Origin: Shewanella morhuae
Lineage (GTDB): Bacteria > Pseudomonadota > Gammaproteobacteria > Enterobacterales > Shewanellaceae
Reading direction: 5' to 3'
Assembly: GCF_900156405.1 (NCBI RefSeq)
Contig: NZ_FTNN01000016.1
Coordinates: forward strand, 32,042-96,041
DNA length: 64,000 nt
The first letter of the stretch is position 1; each line of letters starts with the position of its first letter. Under the pieces are notes generated by a model, which worked only from the letters and a program-made list of their open reading frames with translations, did no database searches and had not been told where the DNA came from. Positions 1 to 9,934 of the stretch are shown here, in pieces. Both the position numbers and the translations under genes were made by a program.

Positions 1-306
1 AAGGCGATCTTTCTCGCATTGCTGACCAACAGCCTTAAGGGATTCTTCAATCGGCAAACCCGCCGCCACTAACGTCGCAATTTGACGGGTGATCAAGGCT
101 AATTCAGCGACCGAGATACCGCGTTTAAAAAACGAGAAACTACCGCTCTTGGCTTTGGCTTCTTTTTCAGAAACGGGCAGAATCTCTAGCGGCATCATAC
201 GTTGGTCGCGCAGCTGGCTACGGGCATGTCTGGCGGTATCCGCCTCAATGACGCCCTTAAGCTGTTTTCCCTTGTTATCGAGCGCCTTATATTCAAATGC
301 TGGCAT
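1..306 (-). CDS. gspF: Type II secretion inner-membrane platform protein GspF (5' part only)
   Basis: Only the first 102 or so codons lie in the window; the gene runs off the left edge. The N-terminus (begins MPAFEYKALDNKGKQLKG) and the stretch with RQIATLVAAGLPIEESLKAV are typical of GspF/PilC platform proteins. GspF sits in the inner membrane and links the GspE ATPase to pseudopilus assembly. The ATG lies 3 bp after the gspE stop, so the two are translationally close, and the gene is the fourth in a gspC-D-E-F order. Nothing can be said about the C-terminal half. Confidence 0.9.
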   Translation of the reverse strand, partial: MPAFEYKALDNKGKQLKGVIEADTARHARSQLRDQRMMPLEILPVSEKEAKAKSGSFSFFKRGISVAELALITRQIATLVAAGLPIEESLKAVGQQCEKDRL

Positions 307-309
307 AAA

Positions 310-1875
310 TTACTCCTCGCGAGTCACACGCAATACTTCTTCGAGTGTGGTGATGCCCGCGAGCACTTTGCTCATGCCGTCGTGACGGATGCTGGGTATG
401 GATTGACGAATATACTTTTCGATGGCTAATTCGCCGCGACCGCCGTGGATTAATTCACGCACGCTATCATCAACTTGTAATAACTCATGGATACCTGTTC
501 GGCCACGATAGCCATTATTACCACAGGATTTACAGCCATTGGCACGGAAAATGTGTCTATCATCACTGGCGACTATGCCCAATAGCTCACGTTCACGTGC
601 ATCGGGCACGTGTTCGATTTTACATTTTGGGCAAAGAGTACGGATCAAGCGTTGGGCTAATACACCGAGCAAACTCGATGATACCAAAAATGGCTCAACG
701 CCCATGTCTTGTAAACGGGTAATGGCGCCTGACGCTGTGTTGGTATGCAATGTTGAAATCACCATGTGGCCTGTGAGTGACGCTTGCACCGCAATTTGCG
801 CGGTTTCTAAGTCACGAATTTCACCAATCATCACCACATCAGGATCTTGACGTAAAATCGCCCGTAGACCACGGGCGAAGGTCATATCCGCCTTAATGTT
901 AACTTGGGTTTGACCGATACCATCTAACTCGTACTCGATGGGATCTTCTACTGTCAGTATGTTGGTATCTTTTGAGTTAATCTCGGTCAGGCCAGCGTAC
1001 AAGGTGGTACTTTTACCCGAACCCGTCGGGCCAGTCACCAGAATAATACCGTGGGGACGACGAATAAGATCTTCAAATTTAACTCGAATACTGTCGGTCA
1101 TGCCCAATTGTTCTAAATCAAGGTTACCGGTATTTTTATCCAGCAAACGCAGCACCACACGCTCGCCATGGCTCGATGGCATGGTTGATACCCGCACATC
1201 TACCGCACGGCCGGCGATACGCAGCGAAATACGGCCATCCTGTGGCACGCGTTTTTCGGCGATATCCAGACGTGCCATCACCTTAATCCGCGACACTAAC
1301 AGCGACGACAGCTTACGGTTGGGCTTAAGAACCTCTTTGAGTACACCATCGATACGAAAACGTACAATGAGCTGTTTCTCATAGGTTTCGATGTGGATAT
1401 CTGAGGCTTCTTCTTTAATGGCTTCAGATAATAGGGCATTGATGAGCTTAATGATCGGCGCATCATCATCACCTTCGAGCAAGTCTTCGGTTTGTGGCAG
1501 CTCTTCGGCCAGAGTGAATAAATCCATCTCGTTGCCAATATCTTCCATCAACTGCTGCGCTTCAGATGAGTTAGCCTGATAGGCTTGCGTCAGTTTGGCT
1601 TCAAACTTCGCCACTTCGAGCTTAACCAAAGGCAAATCGACACCCGAATAACGCCGCGCTTCGAGCATGGCCGTTAACGGTGTTTTACTGGTGTAAAACA
1701 AGCTCAATTCACCCGTGTCACCCAGCGAGAGCACCACGTCGTGGCGATGCGCAAAGGCAAAAGGTAAACGCTCTTTACTGCTTGAACGAAATACCTCATC
1801 ACCTTCGGTTTCAAGACCTAGCTCATTAGAGATTTGGCTGAGATCGTCGACTGGGGATAATAGTATTTCACTCAT
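310..1875 (-). CDS. gspE: Type II secretion ATPase GspE
   Basis: Cytoplasmic hexameric ATPase that powers pseudopilus assembly in type II secretion. The 521-residue length is normal. In order: an N-terminal GspE/PulE domain, a Walker A motif (GPTGSGKST, near residue 280), a Walker B/Asp-box region (DPDVVMIGEIRD), a His-box region (TGHMVISTLHTN), and the four-cysteine zinc module (CPKC, then CKSC) near residues 415-455. The start codon overlaps the end of gspD by 8 bp and the stop is 3 bp before gspF, so it is within a tight operon. No anomalies. Confidence 0.95.
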   Translation of the reverse strand: MSEILLSPVDDLSQISNELGLETEGDEVFRSSSKERLPFAFAHRHDVVLSLGDTGELSLFYTSKTPLTAMLEARRYSGVDLPLVKLEVAKFEAKLTQAYQANSSEAQQLMEDIGNEMDLFTLAEELPQTEDLLEGDDDAPIIKLINALLSEAIKEEASDIHIETYEKQLIVRFRIDGVLKEVLKPNRKLSSLLVSRIKVMARLDIAEKRVPQDGRISLRIAGRAVDVRVSTMPSSHGERVVLRLLDKNTGNLDLEQLGMTDSIRVKFEDLIRRPHGIILVTGPTGSGKSTTLYAGLTEINSKDTNILTVEDPIEYELDGIGQTQVNIKADMTFARGLRAILRQDPDVVMIGEIRDLETAQIAVQASLTGHMVISTLHTNTASGAITRLQDMGVEPFLVSSSLLGVLAQRLIRTLCPKCKIEHVPDARERELLGIVASDDRHIFRANGCKSCGNNGYRGRTGIHELLQVDDSVRELIHGGRGELAIEKYIRQSIPSIRHDGMSKVLAGITTLEEVLRVTREE

Positions 1876-3976
1876 TAGGTTTATCTTTATTTTCGTCCAG
1901 CGTTTTAAGGGTTGAGTCAGTTTTGCGCATTTGAGTATCTAAACCTTTACCTTCTTTGTAACGCTCTAAAATGTCGTTAACTTCTGGCGGTAAATACTCT
2001 GATTGATTCCACTCATCTAACACGGGCACCTGAGTATTAGGCATTAAGTTCACGCCGCGCTCTTGTTGCTCAAGCTGTAATGCTCTGAAATAGTTATATT
2101 TACGCCCAGCAATACCTTCCATTGTAATGCCATCACGAATAATGGTCGGTTTGATAAAGATCATCAGGTTTTTCTTCGTCTTTTTACTCGAGGAAGATTT
2201 AAACAAATGACCTATCACGGGGATATCACCTAAGAAAGGCACTTTCTGTACGCTTTCCTGCACTTCTTCATTAATCAAACCACCAAGCACAATGATTTGG
2301 CCTGAGTCGGCCATCACTGTAGTCGTCAAGCGACGAGTGGCAAAAGAAATATCCACACCTGTATTACCGTTAACGCCAGACACTTCTTGCTCAATCGTTA
2401 GCTTAACTGAGTGACCTTCGTTGATCTGCGGCACGACTTTTAGTTTAACCCCAACCTCTTTACGTTCAACGGTTTGAAAAGGATTACTGTTATTAGAGCT
2501 GGCAGTAGAGCCCGTCAGAATAGGGACTTCGTCACCCACAATAAACGAGGCTTCTTGGTTATCTAAGGTGGTAATTGACGGTGTTGCCAGTACGTTAGAA
2601 TTGGTGTCACTCGATACGGCTTGAATGAGTGCACCAAAGTCACCCATGGCCACACCCCAAGCCATACCATTTACTTTACCTAGCGCTTGAGCCAATAGCG
2701 TTACGTCACCTTTAGTATCTGGGTTTTTACCAATTACTTCACCGGTACTCGGATTAGTGATGTAAGTGCCTTCTTTATCTTGCGCCTGCCATACACCGGC
2801 ACCAATCTCACCGATAGTTGGGCCCAAGTTATTAAACTGTGTACCACCACCCGCTTTAGCCGCCCATTGCACGCCAAAGCCGACACTATCACCCTCAGCA
2901 ACTTCGACGATAATGGCTTCAACTAATACTTGCGCACGGCGAATATCAAGCTGGTTAATCACGCTCTCAATAGTTCGCATTTGGTCTGGTTCGGCACTGA
3001 TAACTAAAGCGTTAGTCTCTGCATGGGCCATGATATTGATTTCGTTGCGGCGTTTGCCACCAGCAGCCTGAGCACTTGGATCTTTATCACCCTCTAACTT
3101 TTGAGCAAAGCCTGTCAGTACTTCAACTAAATCTTCAGCCTTGGCATAACGTAAGTAACGTACCTTAGTGTTACCTGTGCTAGCTTGTTCAGCGTCAAGA
3201 CGGTGAATTAACTCGATTACCCGTTGACGGCTTTTCTCATCACCACTCACCACTACGGCATTGATACGTTCATCTGCGACCACTTTAGGCGCTTGGCCCG
3301 GAAGTTGTGATTGGTTGGCGGTGGCACGATAAAGCGTATCGATAATTCGCACCATTTCACCGGCGGAGGCAAATTCTAACGGTACAACCTGTACAGAGGT
3401 ATCACCTTGCTTATCTACGCGGCGAACAATTTCAACTAGCTTATTCACCACCGCTGCACGGCCCGACAACATTAATACGTTAGAAGGGTCGTAGTTAACT
3501 ACGTTGCCGCCGCCCGCGTTATCATTAAGCTGGCGTAATAGTGGGGCTAATTGCTTGGCCTCAGTGTTATACAAGGCCACAATACGCGTGACCATTTCAT
3601 CACCCATACCGGGATCAGTATCATTAGCGACACGAATGGCAGCAGTTTTAGCGTCTTTGTCTTTAATGACTTTAATAACGTTATTTTCCATCTCGACAAT
3701 GGCATAACCGTAAACTTGTAAGACGTTGAGGAAGAACTGATAATATTGTTCATCGTTCAGTAAATCATAACTGCGCACGTTGATTTTGCCGCGAATCGTT
3801 GGGTCAACTATGATGGTCTTATTCAAGTTTTTACCAACTATATTGATAAACTCTTGAATATCCGTGCCTTTAAAGTTAGCCGCATACTGTTCTGACCATG
3901 CAAATTGCGATGAGAACATAGCTGCACCCGCAACAATCCCAGCAATAAGCTTGCGTCGAATCCTTTTGTTTTTCAT
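1868..3976 (-). CDS. gspD: Type II secretion outer-membrane secretin GspD
   Basis: Forms the outer-membrane channel of the type II secretion system. The 702 residues start with a signal peptide (about residues 1-28, ending FAWS), followed by periplasmic N0-N3 repeats (N0 includes FKGTDIQEFINIVGKNLNK) and the secretin core (VPILTGS, and VPFLGDIPVIGHLFKSSS near the C-terminal third). A polar C-terminal tail of about 80 residues could be the pilotin-binding S domain. It lies between gspC (24 bp upstream) and gspE (8 bp overlap). In Shewanella this system is known to export outer-surface cytochromes; that role is family knowledge, not read from this sequence. Confidence 0.95.
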   Translation of the reverse strand: MKNKRIRRKLIAGIVAGAAMFSSQFAWSEQYAANFKGTDIQEFINIVGKNLNKTIIVDPTIRGKINVRSYDLLNDEQYYQFFLNVLQVYGYAIVEMENNVIKVIKDKDAKTAAIRVANDTDPGMGDEMVTRIVALYNTEAKQLAPLLRQLNDNAGGGNVVNYDPSNVLMLSGRAAVVNKLVEIVRRVDKQGDTSVQVVPLEFASAGEMVRIIDTLYRATANQSQLPGQAPKVVADERINAVVVSGDEKSRQRVIELIHRLDAEQASTGNTKVRYLRYAKAEDLVEVLTGFAQKLEGDKDPSAQAAGGKRRNEINIMAHAETNALVISAEPDQMRTIESVINQLDIRRAQVLVEAIIVEVAEGDSVGFGVQWAAKAGGGTQFNNLGPTIGEIGAGVWQAQDKEGTYITNPSTGEVIGKNPDTKGDVTLLAQALGKVNGMAWGVAMGDFGALIQAVSSDTNSNVLATPSITTLDNQEASFIVGDEVPILTGSTASSNNSNPFQTVERKEVGVKLKVVPQINEGHSVKLTIEQEVSGVNGNTGVDISFATRRLTTTVMADSGQIIVLGGLINEEVQESVQKVPFLGDIPVIGHLFKSSSSKKTKKNLMIFIKPTIIRDGITMEGIAGRKYNYFRALQLEQQERGVNLMPNTQVPVLDEWNQSEYLPPEVNDILERYKEGKGLDTQMRKTDSTLKTLDENKDKPNE

Positions 3977-4000
3977 TCTTTTTCTTTCCTCTAACGCGTG

Positions 4001-4921
4001 TTATTGCGGCAAACTAAACATGATTTCAACCAATTGTCCTTCCCGCTCAATCATAATAGACACTTCGGTTAACTCGGAAAGCTGGCTCATCATTTCTAAC
4101 GCCTGACTCATAACGGTCAAGTCGTATCCATTAATCGATTTAGCTAAATCATTGGCTTTAAAACCCGCCTGTTTAAACAAATTGGCGTCTTTACCCGGAT
4201 TCAAACGATAGCCCGCAACAGCGTCACCCTGTCTCACAGGAGAGATAGCAATGTAATCGGTGATCTTACTGGGGTCGGCTAACAATTCAGTGCGAGATTC
4301 AGCGAGCTCTTGGGAAACTTCGGAGTTTTTCCGTTGGTCGATACGGTTAACCGTTGTATTACTCTTGGCCTGTTGTAGCTGCTGGTTGGCTGGGCTTTGA
4401 CTAGTGTACACAAGGCCATCAAGCATTAGCGTCTCGTAACGGCCCGCATTAGTGATGATAATACGGTCAGCGTAGACTTCTTTAAGTGATGCTGATGTGC
4501 CTTTGATTTTGTCGCCTAGGCTGTAAGTTTCTTGGCTACCATTTGACTCAATAACGGCTAAGCCCTTCTGCTCTGCGGTCGATGCGACAACCCCTGTCAG
4601 TTGAATAGAAAGTGAAGTTTTAGGTGCATCAGTTATCGTTTCGACCGCAGCGACTTTAGGTCTATCAGATTGAGTATCTGCCTTACCAAAAAGTCCAAGT
4701 TGCTGCAAACTGGCAAGATCAACCTGCCCAGCACTTTTGCCGCTAGCATTAACGGGCGTGGGTGACCAAGCACTGACAGATGCAGTCGTTGGCACTAATT
4801 TCCAAGTAATTTGTGCGGCCAATAACATGATAACAATAAACCCTAACCAGAAAACAATCCGACTGAGGGGTTTATGGGGCATACCAATAGCTTTGGCGAT
4901 AATTTTATCTAATAAATCCAT
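4001..4921 (-). CDS. gspC: Type II secretion protein GspC
   Basis: Bitopic inner-membrane protein that connects the inner-membrane platform to the secretin. 306 residues: a short cytoplasmic N-terminus, one membrane helix (about residues 24-42, WLGFIVIMLLAAQITW), a homology region (about 95-170, containing TGVVASTAEQKGLAVI and YSLGDKI), then a PDZ-like domain (about 215-300, GYRLNPGKDANLFKQAGFK and DLAKSINGYDL). First gene of the gsp operon seen here; the 253 bp between it and divergent hslR must hold the gsp promoter. Confidence 0.93.
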   Translation of the reverse strand: MDLLDKIIAKAIGMPHKPLSRIVFWLGFIVIMLLAAQITWKLVPTTASVSAWSPTPVNASGKSAGQVDLASLQQLGLFGKADTQSDRPKVAAVETITDAPKTSLSIQLTGVVASTAEQKGLAVIESNGSQETYSLGDKIKGTSASLKEVYADRIIITNAGRYETLMLDGLVYTSQSPANQQLQQAKSNTTVNRIDQRKNSEVSQELAESRTELLADPSKITDYIAISPVRQGDAVAGYRLNPGKDANLFKQAGFKANDLAKSINGYDLTVMSQALEMMSQLSELTEVSIMIEREGQLVEIMFSLPQ

Positions 4922-5174
4922 ATTTTATGTGGACCCTCGATACAGGTCTCTGTTCTGATTATAATAATTAGGTAATAAGCGCTTAATGCTAACCTAGGCG
5001 GCATTTGGCAACAACCCCATAACAGTATTCAAATTGGCGAAAATAGGCCATTTATGCTAACTTTGCCCACCTTTAAAGGGTGTGAAGCATGCCACCCTTT
5101 AACATAATAGAAATACGCATCTGACACTTTATTGCTCGGCATGTGAACTCATCGATCTTTTAGCTGGAGACACT

Positions 5175-5573
5175 ATGACTCAAGGTCAAAGCGAAAAAAC
5201 AGACATTCGACTCGATAAGTGGCTTTGGGCCGCACGTTTCTATAAAACTCGTGCCATTGCCAAAGACATGATCAACGGCGGCAAAGTACATTACAACGGT
5301 CAGCGTGCCAAATCCAGTAGGAATGCTGAGATAGGCGCCGTCCTTAAGATACGCCAAGGATATGACGATAAAGAGATCGTCATAAAAAAATTATCACAAA
5401 TACGTCAATCGGGTGCGATTGCACAAGAATTGTACGATGAAACTGAAACAAGTCTGATTAAACGGGCGGTTAATGCTGAGCAAAGACGCCTCAACATGCT
5501 TAACAACCCCATACCAGATCAGAAACCAGACAAAAAGCAACGACGCCAGCTCATGCGCTTTAAAGACCTTTAA
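5175..5573 (+). CDS. hslR: Heat shock protein 15, ribosome-associated S4-domain RNA-binding protein
   Basis: HslR binds 50S subunits carrying a stalled nascent chain and helps recycle them. The 132 residues begin with an S4 RNA-binding domain (IRLDKWLWAARFYKTRAIAKD, then GKVHYNGQ and KSSRNAEIGAVLKI), followed by a very basic C-terminal tail (KQRRQLMRF), as in E. coli Hsp15. A GGAG-like Shine-Dalgarno lies about 8 bases before the ATG. The next gene, hslO, begins within 15 bp, the same pairing as in E. coli. Confidence 0.95.
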   Translation: MTQGQSEKTDIRLDKWLWAARFYKTRAIAKDMINGGKVHYNGQRAKSSRNAEIGAVLKIRQGYDDKEIVIKKLSQIRQSGAIAQELYDETETSLIKRAVNAEQRRLNMLNNPIPDQKPDKKQRRQLMRFKDL

Positions 5574-5587
5574 TAGTGAGAGACACC

Positions 5588-6448
5588 ATGACTCAAGATA
5601 TTTTACACCGCTATTTGTTTGACAATGCCGATGTCCGTGGCGAAATGGTACAACTACAAGACAGCTACCAACAAGTGATCAGCGCCCAAGAGTACCCTCC
5701 CGTTTTACAAACTCTGCTGGGTGAACTCATGGCAGCCACATCACTGCTAACCGCAACATTAAAATTTAGCGGCGATATCAGCGTGCAGTTACAGGGTAAT
5801 GGCCCGGTTTCTTTAGCGGTGATCAACGGTAACAATCGACAAGAATTACGCGGTGTTGCACGTTGGAATAACGAACTGGCTGACGATGCTAGCTTGGCTG
5901 ATTTATTCGGTCAGGGTTATATGGTCATCACCTTAACCCCAGAAGAAGGGGAACGCTACCAAGGCGTAGTTGCACTAGACAAGCCAACCTTAGCGGCATG
6001 TGTTGAAGAATACTTTAATCAATCCGAACAGTTACCAACTGGCATTTGGTTATTTGCCGATGGCAAACAAGCGGCAGGCATGTTTTTACAAATTCTACCT
6101 AGCCAAAAAGAAGATAACATCGAGTTTGAGCACTTAAGCCAGTTAACCTCAACCGTTAAGGCTGAGGAGCTATTCACTCTAGATGCAGAAAGCGTATTAC
6201 ACCGCCTTTATCATCAAGAAGAAGTGCACCTATTCGAGCCTATCAATGTCAGCTTTAAGTGCACCTGTTCTTTGGAGCGCAGTGCGGGCGCGATTAAGAC
6301 GTTAGCTCAAGCAGAAATCGAAGCCATACTCGCCGAAGACGGCAAGATAGAAATGGGCTGTGAATATTGCCACGCTAAATACACCTTTGATGCCATAGAT
6401 ATCGCCACCTTATTTGCTAACGGTCAAACGTCAACCACACAGCAATAA
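5588..6448 (+). CDS. hslO: Redox-regulated chaperonin Hsp33
   Basis: Cytoplasmic holdase activated by oxidative unfolding. The four zinc/redox cysteines are present near the C-terminus as CTC (FKCTCSLE) and CEYC (MGCEYCHA), with the spacing of the family. I place the start at the ATG at 5588 (MTQDILHRYLF), which gives 286 residues; a GTG four codons upstream at 5576 is possible but touches the hslR stop. A strong terminator follows at 6467-6496. Co-transcription with hslR is likely. Confidence 0.95.
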   Translation: MTQDILHRYLFDNADVRGEMVQLQDSYQQVISAQEYPPVLQTLLGELMAATSLLTATLKFSGDISVQLQGNGPVSLAVINGNNRQELRGVARWNNELADDASLADLFGQGYMVITLTPEEGERYQGVVALDKPTLAACVEEYFNQSEQLPTGIWLFADGKQAAGMFLQILPSQKEDNIEFEHLSQLTSTVKAEELFTLDAESVLHRLYHQEEVHLFEPINVSFKCTCSLERSAGAIKTLAQAEIEAILAEDGKIEMGCEYCHAKYTFDAIDIATLFANGQTSTTQQ

Positions 6449-6466
6449 CCTGACTGCTGTAGAGAT

Positions 6467-6496
6467 AATGGGCACCTTTTCGGTGCCCATTTTTTA
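6467..6496 (+). terminator. Rho-independent terminator after hslO
   Basis: A perfect 10-bp stem (AATGGGCACC / GGTGCCCATT) with a 5-base loop, running into a T tract. It ends the hslR-hslO unit. Confidence 0.9.
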
Positions 6497-6643
6497 TCCT
6501 GCCTATAATCCCTCACACATTACACTGGGCTTAAGCTACAATCGGCTCACTTTATCCTCTGGCTCAACGCGGTTGATAAATAAAACTAAATCGGCAGACG
6601 ATCGATAATAAAAATAACCTTACAAACCAATGGAGACCTCATT

Positions 6644-8185
6644 ATGGCGGATGGATTAAACCGCGTTTACTTTAACCCCACAACAGCACAACTTGTCGAA
6701 CTTGCCCTGCTACGCGGCGAAGGCGAATTGACAGCTAATGGCGCATTAGTCGCTAAAACAGGCGCTCGCAGTGGTCGCTCACCGGGCGATCGTTTCATCG
6801 TTAGAGAACCTAGCTCAGAAGCCGATATCGAATGGGGCCCTGTTAACCAAGCTTTTGAACCCGGTGCTTTTGAAAGTCTATGGGCGCGGGTTGAAGCTTA
6901 CCTCGCCGATAAAGAACTGTTTGTCTCTGATCTTGAAGTCGGTGCCGATAGCGAACATTACCAACCCGTACGAGTGACCACTCAATACGCTTGGCATCAA
7001 CTATTTGCCCGTAATCTGTTTATCATCCCTGAAGCATTTAACCGCAAAGACAAACCCGTGTGGCAAATTATTAATGCCCCAGACTTTGTCTGCGATCCCG
7101 CGCGCGATGGCACTAACTCTGATGCTGCAGTCATTTTAAACTTTGCTGAGCGTAAAGTGCTGCTCGCTGGCCTTAAATACGCCGGCGAAATGAAGAAATC
7201 GATGTTCTCAGTGCAAAATTTCTTACTGCCAGCCAAAGGCGTGCTACCAATGCATTGCTCGGCCAACGTCGGTAAAGATGGCGACACGACGCTATTTTTC
7301 GGTTTATCTGGCACAGGTAAAACGACGCTATCGGCCGATCCAAAACGCTTCCTTATTGGTGACGATGAACACGGCTGGGCGCCGGGCGGCGTATTTAACA
7401 TTGAAGGCGGTTGCTACGCTAAATGTATCGATTTAAGCCAAAAGAATGAGCCTGTTATTTGGGATGCGATCCGTTTTGGTACTGTGCTAGAAAACGTGGT
7501 GATGGACGAGCATCGCGTGCCTGACTACACAGACAGTAGCTTGACCGAAAACACCCGAGCAGCTTATCCGCTGGAACATATTGCCCAACGTAAAGAAGAC
7601 AACTGCGGCGCCGAGCCACGTGCGGTAGTATTTTTAACCTGTGACGTATCTGGCGTATTACCACCAGTTTCGATTCTGACCAAAGAACAAGCTGCGTATC
7701 ACTTCTTATCGGGTTATACGGCTAAAGTGGGTTCGACTGAAATTGGCTCAACCTCAGCGATTCAATCTACTTTCTCAACTTGCTTCGGCGCACCTTTCTT
7801 CCCTCGCCCTGCGGGCGTGTATGCTGAACTATTAATGAAGCGCATTGAGTCATTCGGTAGCCAAGTATATTTAGTGAACACCGGCTGGACTGGTGGCCCA
7901 CATGGTGTAGGTAAGCGTTTTGATATCCCAACCACGCGCGCTATTGTCGATGCGATTGTGAGCGGTGAGTTGAAAGACGTTGAAACCGTCCACTTAGACA
8001 CACTGAACCTCGCTGTTCCCGTGGCGGTAACTGGCGTAGACCGCAATTTACTCAACCCAGTCAATACTTGGGGCGATAAAGCACTATACGCTGAATATGC
8101 CCAGAAACTGGCCGAAGCCTTTACTAAAAACTTCGCTAAATACCAAGTGTCAGACGCGATCCGTAAAGCAGGCCCAAAGGCATAA
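6644..8185 (+). CDS. pckA: ATP-dependent phosphoenolpyruvate carboxykinase
   Basis: Converts oxaloacetate and ATP to phosphoenolpyruvate and CO2, the entry step of gluconeogenesis. At 513 residues the length is normal for the ATP-type enzyme. Visible motifs: the substrate-binding region TGARSGRSPGDRF (about 38-50), the P-loop GLSGTGKTTLSADP (about 224-237), the metal-binding DDEHGWAPGGVFNIEGGCYAK, and TGWTGGPHGVGKRF near residue 410. A GGAG Shine-Dalgarno precedes the ATG. It is a single gene between two terminators, convergent with the ScfR-type regulator at 8403-9932, which may itself respond to acetyl-CoA/acyl-CoA metabolism. Confidence 0.97.
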   Translation: MADGLNRVYFNPTTAQLVELALLRGEGELTANGALVAKTGARSGRSPGDRFIVREPSSEADIEWGPVNQAFEPGAFESLWARVEAYLADKELFVSDLEVGADSEHYQPVRVTTQYAWHQLFARNLFIIPEAFNRKDKPVWQIINAPDFVCDPARDGTNSDAAVILNFAERKVLLAGLKYAGEMKKSMFSVQNFLLPAKGVLPMHCSANVGKDGDTTLFFGLSGTGKTTLSADPKRFLIGDDEHGWAPGGVFNIEGGCYAKCIDLSQKNEPVIWDAIRFGTVLENVVMDEHRVPDYTDSSLTENTRAAYPLEHIAQRKEDNCGAEPRAVVFLTCDVSGVLPPVSILTKEQAAYHFLSGYTAKVGSTEIGSTSAIQSTFSTCFGAPFFPRPAGVYAELLMKRIESFGSQVYLVNTGWTGGPHGVGKRFDIPTTRAIVDAIVSGELKDVETVHLDTLNLAVPVAVTGVDRNLLNPVNTWGDKALYAEYAQKLAEAFTKNFAKYQVSDAIRKAGPKA

Positions 8186-8220
8186 GCGTTTAATTTTATT
8201 AAGCTCGAATGTTACCTGTG

Positions 8221-8260
8221 AAAAAAGCGCCGATTCTGCAATGAATCGGCGCTTTTTTTT
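8221..8260 (+). terminator. Bidirectional terminator between pckA and the ScfR-type regulator
   Basis: An A tract, an 11-bp stem (AGCGCCGATTC / GAATCGGCGCT) with a 6-base loop, then eight T. The flanking A and T runs let it work on both strands, fitting the convergent genes on either side. Confidence 0.9.
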
Positions 8261-8402
8261 GGCTATTTTTTTATGCTTAACTTTCAAACTTAACGCCTAG
8301 CATAGTGAATTATCGCAAATGAGAGAGTGGCGAGAGTGGCTCAATGCAGAAAACGATCAACATAACCATTCAGCCACGCTACTTATCCCCAAAATTACTG
8401 AT

Positions 8403-9932
8403 TTAACTGCCATCGCATTGTGATTTACCCGCTTGATAACAACTTGGTTGGCGCGGACATACGGCGCCGCGGGAACATATTAAGCGGGCATCATTTTTAA
8501 TTCCACGCTCTACCCAGTTGATATTAAGGATTTTAGCAACACTCACCAGATCGCTTTTAATGTGCTTAGGGATCGTCACTGAGCCGCCACCAGCAACACA
8601 GGCCTCTTTTAAATCCTGGGCAATAGACAAGGCATCTTTACCTTGCGCTTCAATCGCCGGATTTAAATCAATGCCAGCGCAGAGCACATGGGGATTACCC
8701 GCCGAATCTTCGACTTTAATCGATTCACAGCAGTAAATTCGGGGTTCATTACCGACATTTAAAATTGAAATTTGTGCCGACGTGCCCACTGTTGGCTCGC
8801 TGATCATCCTAAATACGGCCCAGTGCTGACAAGGATCTTCCACTAACCGCATATTACCCCAAGGTAGTGGAATCCCGTTGCCGCGATAAACCGCTTTAAG
8901 TTTACCCGGTGCGTAAGCATCAAAATAATGCCAGTGGGGATACGGCGATACCACAGTCATTCGCCGCATTGCTACCGACGCCGATACTTGCAGTTGTTTA
9001 TGCACTGCAATCTCGTAGCCATGACGATCGAGTAATTGCCGATACGGTACTTTAGGGCATAACAAGGCACCGGCAAAAAAGCTCGACTCAAAGTCACGCC
9101 ATGCGTGCAAAATATCCTGGGCGTTTAATGTGTTAGATTGCAGCGTAACTTCTTCGTCCATCTCCAACTTTCGGCCTGAAATCATTACACTCTTCAAACC
9201 GTCTTTGTTGTGCAGTACACAATGTCCTATGTGTGCGGCTAAATCGTACTTCAATCTACTCGGACGATTTTTAAGCATTTTATTCATATAAATAGTATTG
9301 GGTGGCTCAAAAAAAGACGTCACCAGTTGACGAGAGCTACCGCCCATTTCATCGATAACTTCCTGCGGTGTGTTATCTACCCATTTGATTTTAAGCCCTA
9401 TTCCCTTGGCAATATCCAGTATATCTTCGAGGGATAATGGCATACGTTTAAGGCCAACCTCTTCGGCAGCACGCTCAAGATCGGGAAAGTGGTTTTGGTG
9501 ATGCTCTTGATGGGCGCGGATCAGTAAATGGGCAAACTGTCTGCCAGAAATTCCAGTCTGCGATAACATTTCAGGTATCGCTATTTGTAAAATGTCATTA
9601 GAAAACAAAAAGCTGGGTTCGAGCGCCATGCCGCTAATACCACCACGGCGCCCCTTGTCCGGTGTAATAGCACTTTCTTCAGGGGTATCGTCCAAAAACC
9701 AATCGATATCTTTTTGAAAAACCGTCGCGATCACCGCCAGCATAGCCGCACTCGGCACACGCTTTCCACGTTCAATCATCGACAAATATGACACAGAGGG
9801 CGCACTTCCCGAATCGACGCGAATACAACGCGCCGACAAATCTTCCATCGTTAAATTATTACGTTTCCGTAGGTTACGTATTTTTGTCCCTAGGAAGTGT
9901 GATTTTCTCATCAAGCTCTGGTCATTACGCAT
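8403..9932 (-). CDS. XRE/ScfR-family transcriptional regulator (DUF3612-like)
   Basis: Predicted DNA-binding regulator of 509 residues. Residues about 12-75 form a helix-turn-helix of XRE type (LGTKIRNLRKRNNLTMEDLS, then SVSYLSMIERGKRVPSAAML). A middle region (YDLAAHIGHCVLH) resembles the IrrE/ImmA-like segment of ScfR regulators, but the protease HExxH is degenerate. The C-terminus carries a cysteine cluster (CSRGAVCPRQPSC, then C) as in RamB/PrpR/MccR-like proteins, which sense short-chain acyl-CoAs. Similar proteins in Vibrio and Shewanella often lie beside glyoxylate-shunt genes. Here the divergent neighbour is a malate-synthase-G-like fragment. Neither the ATG at 9932 nor the one at 9911 has a good ribosome site. 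Confidence 0.8.
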   Translation of the reverse strand: MRNDQSLMRKSHFLGTKIRNLRKRNNLTMEDLSARCIRVDSGSAPSVSYLSMIERGKRVPSAAMLAVIATVFQKDIDWFLDDTPEESAITPDKGRRGGISGMALEPSFLFSNDILQIAIPEMLSQTGISGRQFAHLLIRAHQEHHQNHFPDLERAAEEVGLKRMPLSLEDILDIAKGIGLKIKWVDNTPQEVIDEMGGSSRQLVTSFFEPPNTIYMNKMLKNRPSRLKYDLAAHIGHCVLHNKDGLKSVMISGRKLEMDEEVTLQSNTLNAQDILHAWRDFESSFFAGALLCPKVPYRQLLDRHGYEIAVHKQLQVSASVAMRRMTVVSPYPHWHYFDAYAPGKLKAVYRGNGIPLPWGNMRLVEDPCQHWAVFRMISEPTVGTSAQISILNVGNEPRIYCCESIKVEDSAGNPHVLCAGIDLNPAIEAQGKDALSIAQDLKEACVAGGGSVTIPKHIKSDLVSVAKILNINWVERGIKNDARLICSRGAVCPRQPSCYQAGKSQCDGS

Positions 9933-9934
9933 TT